Assembly (NCBI GenBank): GCA_963811775.1
Contig: CAWESO010000004.1
Span: forward strand, 199,334-263,333
Direction of reading: 5' to 3'
From: Chersky-840 sp963811775
Lineage (GTDB): Bacteria; Actinomycetota; Acidimicrobiia; Acidimicrobiales; UBA8190
DNA: 64,000 nucleotides
The notes under the pieces are model-generated. The model searched no databases and was not told where the DNA came from. It saw only the letters and a program-made list of their open reading frames with translations. The position numbers and the translations under genes were made by a program. Every line of letters begins with the position of its first letter. The first letter of the stretch is position 1. Positions 34,835 through 44,499 of the stretch are shown piece by piece.

Positions 34835-35107
34835 CCGCCCACGGCTCAATCGGACAGCAACGAGGCTAGTTCGCATGGCAACTCGGGGGTGACGCGAAAG
34901 CACCCCCCACCAGGGGGAGCGTTTTCGCTGGACGATCATGCGTCACCCGAGGTCCTTGCGTGGGGGGTACGGCGACAACCTCGGCAGCAGCACGGCCCCA
35001 CCACCGAGGCCTGTCAACAGTTGTAGACAACTGGACCCATCGGCCCTACCATGGGTGGCTGACAGAGCTGCCACGGTGAGATCACGCTCAACTTCTGGGA
35101 GGAGGTC

Positions 35108-35788
35108 GTGGTGGACCAGCCCCAGGGGTCGTCGTCTCCTTCGCTCGTTGAGGAGCAGCGCCAGCTCACCCGGTCTCGCATCAGGCGAGCGGCTATGGAA
35201 GTTATCGCCCGACGAGGCTACGACGCCACGGTCGATGAGATCGCCGAACTCTCCGGCGTGAGTCCCCGCACCATCTTCCGCCACTACGAAAGTCATGACC
35301 TGTTGATCGCTGCCACGGTGAAGGACATGTTCGACGCCGGTGCCCGACCGATAGAGAACCTGCCTTCACACACCGATGACCTCGATGGCTGGCTGGAGAC
35401 TTTGGCAGTGGCGGCCCACACCCGTAACGTCGAGATTCTCGGGAACGCCTTCTGGGACCTGCATAGCAACGGCAAGCTGTCGAAGACACTCGCCGAGCTT
35501 GGTGCCCACCGGCGCGAGTACCGCCGCAAAGCCATACGATCCCTCACGACTCTCGCCTGGCGGAGCGCCGGTGGAACCGGCGCGCCTCCGCAGGATCTGT
35601 TGTTGGTATTTGGCCTCAACCTCTCGGCGTTCACCACCCATGCGCTCATGGTCGACTTCGGCCAGACCCCGGCCCAGATTGGGGCACTCACCGCCGACAT
35701 CTTGAGGTTAAGCCTCCGGCGTGCCGTCGAAGCACAACGTGAGCGGGCTGATACCGCTGGCGGTAGAGCCCTGCTGTCGATGAGCTGA
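35108..35788 (+). CDS. TetR family transcriptional regulator
   Basis: 226 residues from GTG 35108, with GGGAGGAGG about 5 nt upstream; the next codon is also GTG. The N-terminal TetR HTH is clear: SRIRRAAMEVIARRGYDATV, DEIAELSGVSPRTIFRHYES. The C-terminal ligand domain is all-helical with no recognisable effector. The neighbouring target gene, if any, was probably displaced by the IS5 insertion 145 bp downstream. Confidence 0.88.
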   Translation: MVDQPQGSSSPSLVEEQRQLTRSRIRRAAMEVIARRGYDATVDEIAELSGVSPRTIFRHYESHDLLIAATVKDMFDAGARPIENLPSHTDDLDGWLETLAVAAHTRNVEILGNAFWDLHSNGKLSKTLAELGAHRREYRRKAIRSLTTLAWRSAGGTGAPPQDLLLVFGLNLSAFTTHALMVDFGQTPAQIGALTADILRLSLRRAVEAQRERADTAGGRALLSMS

Positions 35789-35930
35789 TGACGTACCTCG
35801 GGTGTGCAGTCGATCCTCGCGGCAGCCATCGACAGACCGCACTGTAAGTGCCCGGTAACTCGGCCATGGGGTTTGACCGCCCACTATTCGCGGCCGAGAG
35901 GATTTCCAGACGCCTGGGTCCCATGGAGCC

Positions 35931-36986
35931 TTAGTACGTGTTTCATAACTCCTTTCGCAACGGCTGCCCCGACGGAGCGCTCTTGTCGGGTAGCAAACGG
36001 GTCTCGCAGAGCGTGAGTCTTCGACAAATTTTCCAAATATGCGCGCTACCAGCGCGTTTGGCATGTCGAGATGCTCGCGATTTGCGTGTCGAGGCATTGG
36101 ACTTGTGGGTATGGCGGCAAGGCGCCGTTACCCGACAGACCTGAGCGACCGACAGTGGTCGATCATCGAGAATCTCATCCCCGAGATCGAAGCCGCCGGT
36201 CCCGGCGGGCGTCCGCCAGTCCACGCCAAGCGTGAGATCGTCAATGCCATCCTCTACGTGGTGAGAGCCGGGTGTGCCTGGCGCATGCTGCCCACGGACC
36301 TCCCACCATGGCAGACCGTCTACCGCTACTTCGCCCTCTGGCGCGACGACGGGACCCTCGATCTCATCCACGACACCTTGCGCGAAGAGGTGCGCGTCTC
36401 CACGACAATGAAGGGGCGAAAGCGACGGGACCCGACGCCCACGGGCGGCGTGGTCGACTCCCAGTCGCTGCGGGGAGCCGACACGGTCTCCAAGGCGACC
36501 AGGGGATACGACGCCGGCAAGAAGGTCAACGGCCGCAAGCGCCACATCGTCACCGACACGCTCGGCCTGCTCCTCGTGGTCATGGTGACGAGCGCATCGG
36601 TGCAGGACCGCGACGGCGGTGCGGCCATCTTGAAGATCGCCCACAAGCTCGTGCCCACCCTCCGCCACGTCTTCGCCGACGGCGGCTACGCGGGACGACT
36701 GGTGGCCAAGGCCAAGCGCTACTGGAAGCTCACCGTCGAGGTCGTGCGCAAACCACCGGACCAACGGGGGTTCTCCCCCCTTCCGAGGCGCTGGGTCGTG
36801 GAGCGGACCTTCGCCTGGCTCATGCGCTGGCGCAGGCTGGTGCGCGACTATGAACGCTTCCCCGAGACCCATGAGGCGATGGTGAAGTGGGCGATGGTCG
36901 GGCTCATGCTGAACCGTCTGGCGCGGCCACCGGGGCCGAAACCGTGGACACAAGGTCCGCGACGCCGGTTATGAAACACGTACTTA
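35931..36986 (+). mobile_element. IS5-family insertion sequence (35934-36983) with TTA target duplications
   Basis: Perfect 16-bp terminal inverted repeats GTACGTGTTTCATAAC at 35934-35949 and 36968-36983 (inverted). The 3-bp direct repeats TTA at 35931-35933 and 36984-36986 are the target duplication. The 1050-bp element with one transposase gene fits IS5-family subgroups that duplicate TNA. The right-hand TTA is the stop codon (TAA on the minus strand) of degV, so insertion did not truncate that gene. Confidence 0.9.
36111..36974 (+). CDS. IS5-family DDE transposase
   Basis: 287 residues from ATG 36111, the usual IS5 N-terminus (RRYPTDLSDRQWSIIENLIP, a DUF4096-like region). Catalytic Asp in GGVVDSQSLRG, Asp in VFADGGYAGR, and Glu in RWVVERTFAWLMRW with the following YERFPETHEAM. 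An upstream in-frame start at 36039 is possible but adds Cys-rich noise. The gene appears intact, so the element may still be mobile. Confidence 0.92.
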   Translation: MAARRRYPTDLSDRQWSIIENLIPEIEAAGPGGRPPVHAKREIVNAILYVVRAGCAWRMLPTDLPPWQTVYRYFALWRDDGTLDLIHDTLREEVRVSTTMKGRKRRDPTPTGGVVDSQSLRGADTVSKATRGYDAGKKVNGRKRHIVTDTLGLLLVVMVTSASVQDRDGGAAILKIAHKLVPTLRHVFADGGYAGRLVAKAKRYWKLTVEVVRKPPDQRGFSPLPRRWVVERTFAWLMRWRRLVRDYERFPETHEAMVKWAMVGLMLNRLARPPGPKPWTQGPRRRL

Positions 36987-37847
36987 GACCCGTCCGTCTT
37001 CGCCCGCCGCAGTGGCGATCCAGCTGACGCCGATCATTTGGGCACCGCCGTGCGTACCGATGACGGCGCCCATCATGCCGACTCGAAGCGCCTCTCGGGG
37101 AAAGTGGGGAGCGATGAGGTCAAGGAACTCCTCGATGTCGGGGGCCCCGCTGTGCATCACCGCCACATGCTCGATCGGACCTGATTCCGTAAGGCGGTCG
37201 TAGAGCCACTCCATGGCCCGCTTGCGGGTGCGCGCCCGGCCGGCCTCTTGGACCACCCCGCCGGTGAGGTCGAGCAGTGGCTTGATGGCCAGTATCGATC
37301 CCACCATGGCCTTGGCCCCCCCGATGCGCCCACCCTTCTTCAGGTTCTCCAGCGTGTTCAGAGCAGCGATCACGTGTGTGCGGGGGATGACGTCACCGAC
37401 CCGGCGCAGCACGGAGGCTGTGTTGGCGCCACTACCGGCCACATTGGCCGCTTCGAGGACGAGGGTGCCGAGTCCGCACGATGCGGATCTGCTGTCGATC
37501 ACGTGCACCGGAATCGGGCCCTCCCACGCCGCGGCCGCGGTTTGGGCCGACTGGAAGGTGTTCGACAGGTCGCTCGAGATGTTGAGACAGACCACTGCGT
37601 CAGCACCAGCGTCACTGGCGTTGCGGAACGCCTGTTCAAAAGCACCGGGCGATGGACAAGCCGTTTGGGGAAGTTCGTCGGAGTTCGCCATTCTTTCGTA
37701 GAAGTCTTCGACGCTCATGTCCCGACGGTCGGTGAACTCTGCATTCCCGAACCGGATAGTCAGAGGGACGATCTCGACGTTGAGCAAGTCTGTGTCCGAT
37801 TGTTCGAGATCGCACGAGCTGTCGCTCACTATGTAGACACCGGACAA
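36984..37847 (-). CDS. DegV family fatty-acid-binding protein
   Basis: 287 residues from TTG 37847, with GAGGAGG 8 nt upstream. It opens VYIVSDSSCDL and has VPLTIRFG and DFYERMANSDELPQTACPSP (the conserved TSQPS-like loop appears as TACPS), then the SGLSxTF-like segment as SSDLSNTFQSA and a VIDSRSASCGLG block. DegV proteins bind fatty acids and can feed fatty-acid kinase. The stop codon TAA coincides with the IS5 target duplication, so the 3' untranslated region is replaced by the insertion. Confidence 0.88.
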   Translation of the reverse strand: MSGVYIVSDSSCDLEQSDTDLLNVEIVPLTIRFGNAEFTDRRDMSVEDFYERMANSDELPQTACPSPGAFEQAFRNASDAGADAVVCLNISSDLSNTFQSAQTAAAAWEGPIPVHVIDSRSASCGLGTLVLEAANVAGSGANTASVLRRVGDVIPRTHVIAALNTLENLKKGGRIGGAKAMVGSILAIKPLLDLTGGVVQEAGRARTRKRAMEWLYDRLTESGPIEHVAVMHSGAPDIEEFLDLIAPHFPREALRVGMMGAVIGTHGGAQMIGVSWIATAAGEDGRV

Positions 37848-37915
37848 GAGCGCATCCTCCTCGTAGTCGCCAATCGCCCCAGCACCCCAAGCGCTGCCGC
37901 GTTGATGGCCTTCGG

Positions 37916-38569
37916 CTAGAGCCAACCCGCGAGCGCGAAAGGGACAGCCAGAACGAGATCAGCCCCAGCAATAATTCCAACGACGGTTAGTTGCCGTCGG
38001 TGATTCTGATTCATGTCAAAGACCCATGCTGCCATTCCATAGAACGTCATGTACCCGAAGATCACAATAAGCGGGATGAACGGGACGTTCCAGAACCAGT
38101 ACTCCCAGTGAAAGTAGCCGATGGCATGCAAGAGGATCTCAACTGCCACGGAGAGGCACGAAAATCCGACAACATAGACCCACCGGTTGGGGACTCCCAG
38201 GATGCGCATCCCGCGATCTGGCGGAAGCATCTTCACGAAGACCACACCGGCGATGAGAAAGAACATCGTGAGTTCGATGGTGAGTCCGATGAGGATTAGA
38301 TAGCTGGTGTGCCCTGTCACAGTCCACAGAGCCGCACGGTTTGAAATGTGGAGAATTGCAGAATTGATGAGTTCGTTGAACCAATCCATGAGCCAGAGAG
38401 CCAGTCCGGCAAGAATGATGTCCCATCGTCGTCGCTCGACCTCGACTGCGTAGACGTAGAAGACAACACCAAGCAGAAACACCGTCGACCATTGGAAGGT
38501 CGCTGGATCTCGGAGAATCTGCTCGGCTTGCCGAGTGAACGAGGTGATCTCGCCGAAGGACACTGCCAT
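37916..38569 (-). CDS. Integral membrane protein of unknown function
   Basis: 217 residues from ATG 38569 and about six membrane helices (WSTVFLLGVVFYVYAVEV, RRWDIILAGLALWLMDWF, YLILIGLTIELTMFFLIAGV, WVYVVGFSCLSVAVEILLHA, FIPLIVIFGYMTFYGMAAWV, IIAGADLVLAVPFALAGWL). Asp/Glu/His residues inside helices (DWFNELINS, HAIGYFHWEYW) could form a polar site. It precedes degV in the same direction with a gap of 68 nt. Family not recognised. Confidence 0.75.
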   Translation of the reverse strand: MAVSFGEITSFTRQAEQILRDPATFQWSTVFLLGVVFYVYAVEVERRRWDIILAGLALWLMDWFNELINSAILHISNRAALWTVTGHTSYLILIGLTIELTMFFLIAGVVFVKMLPPDRGMRILGVPNRWVYVVGFSCLSVAVEILLHAIGYFHWEYWFWNVPFIPLIVIFGYMTFYGMAAWVFDMNQNHRRQLTVVGIIAGADLVLAVPFALAGWL

Positions 38570-38698
38570 GCCTCGGATACTAGATCCAGCGCCTCGCCCG
38601 GTGAGAGCTTGTCGTCGGCGAGAGCAGCACCTTGGGAGTCCCCTGCAGTCGGGGCGGCGCACCGAACGACTAGGTCAGGCGACTCTCGGTTGCCATCT

Positions 38699-38985
38699 TT
38701 AACGAACGGGTTCTGATGCCACTCCAAAGCGCTCCTGGTACGGCATCGAACGCTTCCGCAGGACATCGGCATCAAGCCCCGTGTCCGCGAAGCGGTATCG
38801 CCCCCCGCCGCCGTCACCGGGGTTACTGGCGAGAAACGTCCGCATGCGTTCCTCGGTTGCGCTGGTGAGTTCCCGACAGAGGGCTTCATAAAGCTGATGG
38901 ATGGCCAGGAACGGATCGGACACGAACTCTGCGAATTGGACGTCGATCATCTGACTGGACGGGAACGTGTGCTTATCCCTGTCGG
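38699..38985 (-). pseudogene. C-terminal fragment of a sulfotransferase
   Basis: The last 80-odd residues read SSQMIDVQFAEFVSDPFLAI, HQLYEALCRELTSATEERM, RYRFADTGLDADVLRKR, PYQERFGV. This is the C-terminal part of Sulfotransfer_3-type proteins. The 5' two-thirds, including the PAPS-binding loop, is missing; the transposase gene begins 60 nt away. The fragment was therefore cut by insertion plus deletion. The frame continues into non-homologous Arg-rich codons. Confidence 0.65.
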
Positions 38986-39044
38986 ATGCATTTACTCGAT
39001 TGCCAGCTTGACCAGCACCAACGCTTCCGCAAGGGTCTCGCGCC

Positions 39045-40100
39045 GTGGCACTCTCGTTCCTCTTCCTACTCGTGCGCCGGGCTCTCGAAATGTTCCGTAT
39101 CCGGCGCAAGAGCACCTTCGACAAGGATGTCGAGATCCTGGTCCTCCGTCACCAACTCGAGGTCCTGCGTCGCAAGACGCCTCGGCCCCGTTTCTCGTGG
39201 GCCGACCGGGCCTTCTTGTCCCTAACGGCGCGACTCCTCCCCCGGCAGCGCTGGTCCTCGCTGCTCGTGACGCCGGCCACGATCCTGGAATGGCAGCGCA
39301 GGATCGTTCGTCGGCGCTGGAGGTACCCAAATCGACCGGGGCGCCCACCGCTCGATGAGGAGACGGTCGACCTCATTTGCCAGTTAGCTCAAGAGAATCC
39401 GCGCTGGGGCTACCTGCGCATCGTGGGTGAGATGAGAAAGCTCGGAGTCGTGGTCTCGGCCACCGCGGTTCGCGGTGTGCTTCGCCGCCACGGTCTCGGA
39501 CCCGCACCTCGCCGACCAGGGCCCAGTTGGTCCGATTTCATCCGGGCCCAGGCGAAGAGCATCCTGGCCACAGACTTCTTTCACGTCGACACCGTCCTCG
39601 GTCAGCGCTTCTACGGACTCTTCGTGATCGAAATCGACACTCGGGTAGTGCACCTCCTTGGGGTCACAACGCACCCCAACGGTCTGTGGATGGCCCAGAT
39701 GGCACGCAACCTGGTCTTCAACCTCCACGACGCCGCCCGGAAGGTCCGCTTCTTTGTCCGTGACCGTGATGCCAAGTTCACCGCCGCCTTCGACGAGGTG
39801 TTGCGCAGCGAAGGCATCGCCACGATCCGCACCCCCGTCCGGGCCCCTCGAGCAAACGCCTACGCCGAGCGCTGGATCGAGAGCCTGCGAGCCGAAAGCC
39901 TCGACCACCTGCTCATCGTCTCGCATCGCCAGCTCGAAGGGGTGCTGACCGCCTACATCGACCACTACAACGGGGCGCGGCCGCACCGGGGCCTCCGGTT
40001 GGAGGTTCCCGGGCCCACCCTCACCCCTCCCCCGGTGGGCCGCATCGAGCGCCACGACATCCTCGGCGGCCTCATTCACGAGTACCGCCGCGCCGCATGA
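39045..40100 (+). CDS. Integrase-core (rve) transposase, IS3/IS481-like
   Basis: 351 residues from GTG 39045. The N-terminal helical DNA-binding part (EILVLRHQLEVLRRKTPRP) is followed by ENPRWGYLRIVGEMRKLGV, then the rve core: ILATDFFHVDTV (first Asp), VRDRDAKFTAAFDEVL (second Asp), NAYAERWIESLRAESLDH (Glu), and YNGARPHRGL. Single-frame, apparently intact. I could not find matching inverted repeats in the flanking 100 bp, so element ends are undefined. It abuts the truncated sulfotransferase. Confidence 0.88.
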   Translation: MALSFLFLLVRRALEMFRIRRKSTFDKDVEILVLRHQLEVLRRKTPRPRFSWADRAFLSLTARLLPRQRWSSLLVTPATILEWQRRIVRRRWRYPNRPGRPPLDEETVDLICQLAQENPRWGYLRIVGEMRKLGVVVSATAVRGVLRRHGLGPAPRRPGPSWSDFIRAQAKSILATDFFHVDTVLGQRFYGLFVIEIDTRVVHLLGVTTHPNGLWMAQMARNLVFNLHDAARKVRFFVRDRDAKFTAAFDEVLRSEGIATIRTPVRAPRANAYAERWIESLRAESLDHLLIVSHRQLEGVLTAYIDHYNGARPHRGLRLEVPGPTLTPPPVGRIERHDILGGLIHEYRRAA

Positions 40101-40148
40101 CCTCGACGCTCACCAGCACCTCGTGCACTTCGAGCCTACGATCGGCAC

Positions 40149-40634
40149 GTGATCCTGCGGTGCACGAAGAAGCTCCTTGCCGTCATCGGTCCGGTCCCTA
40201 TCTCCGAGCCGACACCTGACGCCGAGGACTGGTACGCAAATCTCGTGTGGTTCGAACGGCGCAAGTGCCCGTTGCTCACCCATGTGAGCACGCTGTTCAC
40301 AATCCTTGAGGCTGACATCAGCGTCTTGGATCTGCGTTCCACCGGCTCCTACATCGCCGCCCTCATCAAACGGGAACTCCTCAGTGAGGGCCTGCCGCCC
40401 GATACGTTTGGCCCCGACATGGAGGAGGTCGTCTATGCCAAGACGGCTGACCGGAGCGTTCTCGGATGTCTGAATGACATGGCATATAGGTGCGAGGTAG
40501 CGATCGCCGATTCCGGCTCCCTACGGCACACCGACCTCGTGGCGCTCAATCGATCGCTTCGCCGCAACATCAATAGCGCCCGTGATTACGAGCGCCCCAT
40601 TGACCTCACGATCGGGCGCCTACGAGACCAATAA
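40149..40634 (+). CDS. DUF6933-like protein
   Basis: 161 residues from GTG 40149. It opens ILRCTKKLLAVIGP and has YANLVWFERRKCPLLTHVST, LFTILEADIS, and EEVVYAKTADRSVLGCLNDM. These follow the pattern I recall for DUF6933, a family often found near mobile DNA and defence genes. Function unknown. It lies 48 nt downstream of the transposase on the same strand, so read-through from the element is possible. Confidence 0.75.
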   Translation: MILRCTKKLLAVIGPVPISEPTPDAEDWYANLVWFERRKCPLLTHVSTLFTILEADISVLDLRSTGSYIAALIKRELLSEGLPPDTFGPDMEEVVYAKTADRSVLGCLNDMAYRCEVAIADSGSLRHTDLVALNRSLRRNINSARDYERPIDLTIGRLRDQ

Positions 40635-41058
40635 ATCGAGGGAGCTAAGGGGAGGGAGTGCGTTGAGTCGAATAAATGCACCCGACAGGCTTCCCACAGG
40701 CGCGTCGAACCCTCGATGTCGGTGAAGAGGAACGTCACGGTTCCCGATGGTGCGCTCGTTCCCATCGAAGCAGCCTGCCATAGAGCGTCGTGTTGGCGCC
40801 CCGGGTCAGGGGACCGGACCCAGGCCGGATGAGTTCCTCCCTCCCGCAGTCATCTGAGAACCAGGCTCTGGCCGGCCGCCGCGCGATATCTCCGCCTCGA
40901 GCCCTTCCATGGTCATCGAGCAGACCGCGCGACATTGCCGGTTCTGTGCGCCCAAACGGGGCCACCGTACTTCACTTGGAAGCAGGCAAACCACAGGTCC
41001 CGAATCTCGGCGATGTGTGTCCGCGTGTCTCCCGAAGCGGTCCGCCAGACCGGAACGG
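40635..41058. other. Intergenic, no gene recognised
   Basis: About 420 bases between convergent genes; no coding-quality frame and no T-run terminator found. Confidence 0.4.
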
Positions 41059-41709
41059 CTAATAGAGGTACATCGCCACGCTGCTAAACGTGAAGGACGG
41101 ACCGATAGGGCACCCAGTGGCGGCTGATGTTGCTGGCACGTCGATCTGCATATTGGTGACTGCACCGGAGCCAGCGTAGGACCCTGTCACCGTCGTCGCC
41201 GTCGTGCCCCCGTTGAGGGCTGGTGCAAAGAACATGTCAAGCAACGTATACGGCGGCCCGGAATCTAGGACGTCCTCGAAGTTCCCGTGGTACGTGATGT
41301 GAGACGGTGCCCACGCGTGAGCAGGCGACGTGGTCCAGTGAACCGTCACGTGAATCACGCCGATAGCGTCGCTGGGGTCGCTTGCAGGATAAGGGCCGAT
41401 GAAGTTCGAGCATTTGTTCACATCGCCGCCCCCGTGGGTGAAATGTCCTGACGCTGTTACGGTCCCGCTCGTCACGTGGTAGCTGCCGAAGGTCCCGTTG
41501 CACCCCGACAGTGTTCCTGTGTAATGAATCATCAACCCAGAGGCGGTCCCGGTCGATTTGATCTGATGGTTGAAGTGTCCAGAGCCTGCAAACGGATTAC
41601 ACGTGACGGTCCCCGACAGAGGAGGCAGCGCCCAGGCCACTCCACTCAATCCGACCAGAAGCCCGGCTTGGACGACAACAACAGCCAAGATAGCGGGTAC
41701 CTTACGCAA
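41059..41709 (-). CDS. Secreted protein of unknown function
   Basis: 216 residues from TTG 41709, with GGAGGAGG 7 nt upstream. Signal peptide VPAILAVVVVQAGLLVGLSG with cleavage after AWA (VAWALPPL). The mature part is Gly/Thr/Ser-rich and beta-like, with four spaced cysteines (TCNPF, GCNGTF, KCSNF, GCPIG), giving possible disulfides. Similar small exported proteins occur in actinobacteria without known function. No anchor sequence, so released or wall-associated. Confidence 0.75.
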   Translation of the reverse strand: MRKVPAILAVVVVQAGLLVGLSGVAWALPPLSGTVTCNPFAGSGHFNHQIKSTGTASGLMIHYTGTLSGCNGTFGSYHVTSGTVTASGHFTHGGGDVNKCSNFIGPYPASDPSDAIGVIHVTVHWTTSPAHAWAPSHITYHGNFEDVLDSGPPYTLLDMFFAPALNGGTTATTVTGSYAGSGAVTNMQIDVPATSAATGCPIGPSFTFSSVAMYLY

Positions 41710-42170
41710 CAGGAGCCCTCCTCCATCAGGTGCTCAGCACTTTAGTCACGCTGTCAAACAGCTACCACCGGTCCAAACGCGATTAGTTCGGCGGTAGTCT
41801 GAGCGCCTCAGGACCTATTGCGAGATGATGCTCTTGAGGGTCCAGTTGCTCTCTTCCGGGGACTCGTTCCCGCTCAGCACCACGGGCGAGTTGCATCAAA
41901 CATCGAAATGCATCCTCGGCGAAGTGCCAATGACCTGGCACGACAGACCGTCGGACCGCCCTGAACGTTTGGGCGCCCACGTATCCTCGCAATGCTGAAC
42001 TCGTGTGCGTGGAACTGGGATTCGGCAGCGGCGTCAGCCTGGCCGTGAAGCGCCGACGAGACTGACGCCTTCGGCTCTGTCAGACTCTTCGTGTGGTCAT
42101 CATGGCTTTAGACTTTGGACGCTGCATCGCCACCATCGCCAAGGGGTGGGACCCAGGATAGGGGTCGAGA
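41710..42170. other. Intergenic, no gene recognised
   Basis: About 460 bases between divergent genes. Short frames only; presumably promoters of both neighbours. Confidence 0.4.
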
Positions 42171-42917
42171 ATGCGGTCCAAGACCTATTCTTCGCCATCT
42201 CGCCAGAACAAGGACCGGCGGAAAGTCGCCAAGATCATCATCGGGGCTGTCGCCATCCTTGTGGTCTTATTCGTTCTACTTCCTGGCGAACTCGGTACCG
42301 ACAAACACGCGAGTCGGAACCAGAACTCAACCACGACCACGATGTCACTCTCGGACATCCGAAGCCTATATGAGGGCATCGTCTCTGAATACAACGCGAC
42401 CCTTGTTTCTTCCAACGCAGTGATCGCCAGCGCCGGAACCGACATCACAACACAGGGCGAACGCATACAGAATGACGAGAGGACCTACAACGACAACGAG
42501 TCTGGGAGCGGGTGTTCGGGGAGCACTAGCAACTTCGATTCCTGCGTAGCCAACGAACAACTGACTGCCCAGACTGCTCTCAGTGACGAGAACGCCGCTA
42601 AGCGGACCGAGAAGGCAGACGTGACCAAGCAAATCAGGAGCGTCCAGCAGATCGAAACTGAAATCACAGACTTTGTGCAACAGCTCGACGGCATCACGTG
42701 GCCATCCTCCGCCTCATCGGTGGAGTCATACCTGACGCATGCTTTGGGCGACGAGAGGAGTACGTATGTGCAAGTTGCGGCTGACCTTGCCAGCGGCAAG
42801 TCCTTCTCCACAGATAGCCAGACGATAGCCACGGCCACGTCGGCAGTGGCCACCCAGCTGGCCAGTATGGCCTCAGTCTTGAGTATTCCTGCTCCATCGT
42901 CGACTACGCCGAGCTAG
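42171..42917 (+). CDS. Single-pass membrane protein with extracytoplasmic coiled-coil region
   Basis: 248 residues from ATG 42171. A basic N-terminus (RQNKDRRK) is followed by one helix (IIIGAVAILVVLFVLLPG), so a type II orientation with the bulk outside. The outer part is helical and rich in Gln/Glu/Thr/Ser (SDENAAKRTEKADVTKQIR, SVQQIETEITDFVQQLDG) with one Cys pair (GCSGSTSNFDSC). Lower GC-skewed codon use than neighbours hints at transfer. Function unknown. Confidence 0.65.
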   Translation: MRSKTYSSPSRQNKDRRKVAKIIIGAVAILVVLFVLLPGELGTDKHASRNQNSTTTTMSLSDIRSLYEGIVSEYNATLVSSNAVIASAGTDITTQGERIQNDERTYNDNESGSGCSGSTSNFDSCVANEQLTAQTALSDENAAKRTEKADVTKQIRSVQQIETEITDFVQQLDGITWPSSASSVESYLTHALGDERSTYVQVAADLASGKSFSTDSQTIATATSAVATQLASMASVLSIPAPSSTTPS

Positions 42918-43055
42918 GTTGGATTTCGGACGGGACATGCGGCGCGGGAACGAGACCTTGGGTGAGCAGTTCCTCGGGAAAACCTCGCGCGATGAGCGCA
43001 CGATGAGACATCCCAAGGAGCGTCGCAAGATGAACAAGAAACCGGCTTGACCTGG

Positions 43056-43357
43056 AGTGGAGAAGACGATGTCTTATTCGAACCGGCAAGACCTGCAACT
43101 TCGCATGCAGAACCTGATTTGAGAGCTGCTCGATACCTCGTGCCACAGAATCCAGGCGATGATCCCTTGAGTTTGTCGAAGAGTGCCGAGATGCCTTGCT
43201 CCTCTGGCGTAGGCCATTGTCGGTAAGACCTAGCCAAACTTCGCCCCTTCAGGCGCCACGCAAGGAAATCTGCGCAGCTTCGGAACTCGGCGGTCGGCGC
43301 AATATCAGACGGGTTCCGCCCGAGCGGACTTTGTCGACGGCCCTAGCGATATCAGGC
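43056..43357. repeat. Diverged ~300-bp repeat, copy 2
   Basis: Counterpart of 23841-24140, with a 25-base identical block at 43100-43124. It lies directly upstream of the NERD-domain gene, in a 520-base region otherwise without a convincing gene. Confidence 0.65.
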
Positions 43358-43436
43358 ACTTCAACGCTCGGTCGCGGCGCCGATTGGCACACGTCGCCAT
43401 TCAAGCAGGGGCGATTGTCGTCCGATATCTCCCGGA

Positions 43437-44231
43437 GTGGGATCTCTTCAGATTCGGCGCTGGCGCAACTGGGGCAAGGACCGTCTCTACGTAGATGACG
43501 CCGCCGGTGGCCCGGTGGGCTGGATCGACCTGATCACCGGCGAGACGAGACTGCAACGCCCCGAGCTCGAAGACTCATTTCGGCAAGCAGCAGCCGCGTA
43601 CCAAATCAAGACCCACACCAGTGTCCCTGACCCTTGCTCCGGCGGCACGGTCGAGGAAGACTGGATGGACCTTGCAGCGAATCGGCCTGGCGAAGGGCTT
43701 CGTACAAGCTCGGAACCAGAGCTGACTCCGCAGGCCCGGGAGGTCGGTGCCGACGGCGAAGCCACGGTCGGAGCTCGCCTCGACAGGCTCAAAGAGGACG
43801 GGTGGCAGGTCCTGCACTCCGTGCCGGTGGGTGCTCGCGGCTGCGACATCGATCACGTCCTCATTGGACCGGGCGGCGCGTTCACCGTCAACACCAAGAA
43901 TCACCGTACCGCCGATGTTTGGGTCGCCAAGCCCACGTTGATGGTGAACGGTCACAAGGAGAGTTACTACGCAAAGTCGCGCTATGAAGCAGAGCGGGCA
44001 GCGCGCCTTCTGTCCGCGAACGTTGGCCTGAGCGTGCTGGTTCGGCCTGTGTTGGTGATCCTTTGCCGAAGCTTCCATGTGAAGAGCCAGCCCGAAGACG
44101 TAACAGTCCTCTCCTCGATGGACGTTCCTCGGCATTTCAAGAGGATGCCAGAAGTGTGGTCGTCCGAGCAGATCGAGGCTGTATTCGCACACGCCAGGCG
44201 CTCCACCACCTGGCTTCCGCGCTTGAGCTGA
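43437..44231 (+). CDS. NERD domain-containing protein (putative nuclease-related)
   Basis: 264 residues. N-terminal module RRWRNWGKDRLYVDDAAGGP, VGWIDLITGE; then a NERD domain from about residue 105: EATVGARLDRLKEDGWQVLH, GARGCDIDHVLIGPGGAFTV, NTKNHRTADVWV. The Asp and Lys of the PD-(D/E)xK-like core (DIDH, NTK) are present. NERD domains occur in proteins linked to DNA processing and, in some contexts, defence. No helicase or kinase domain is fused here. It lies beside the diverged repeat and two insertion elements. Confidence 0.85.
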   Translation: MGSLQIRRWRNWGKDRLYVDDAAGGPVGWIDLITGETRLQRPELEDSFRQAAAAYQIKTHTSVPDPCSGGTVEEDWMDLAANRPGEGLRTSSEPELTPQAREVGADGEATVGARLDRLKEDGWQVLHSVPVGARGCDIDHVLIGPGGAFTVNTKNHRTADVWVAKPTLMVNGHKESYYAKSRYEAERAARLLSANVGLSVLVRPVLVILCRSFHVKSQPEDVTVLSSMDVPRHFKRMPEVWSSEQIEAVFAHARRSTTWLPRLS

Positions 44232-44499
44232 AGACCATGGAGCATCTCGATGGCGAGCTCTGCACTGTCACGGCGATGAGAGCCGAAGCAACTCCAGGAT
44301 TCGGACAAACGCCAGGTACAGGAAGGACGGCTCATGGCCGAGATTCAGCGTGACCCTCATGTCGATGAAGGGCCATGAGTACCATCACCGGTCGTCCGGC
44401 GATGGTACGACATCTGCCCTCCACGGAAACGACGGCCATCCGCGGGGCGACGCAGACTCTTCCGATGCCGCCAGATGGGATTTCCATGCACTGATAAGC

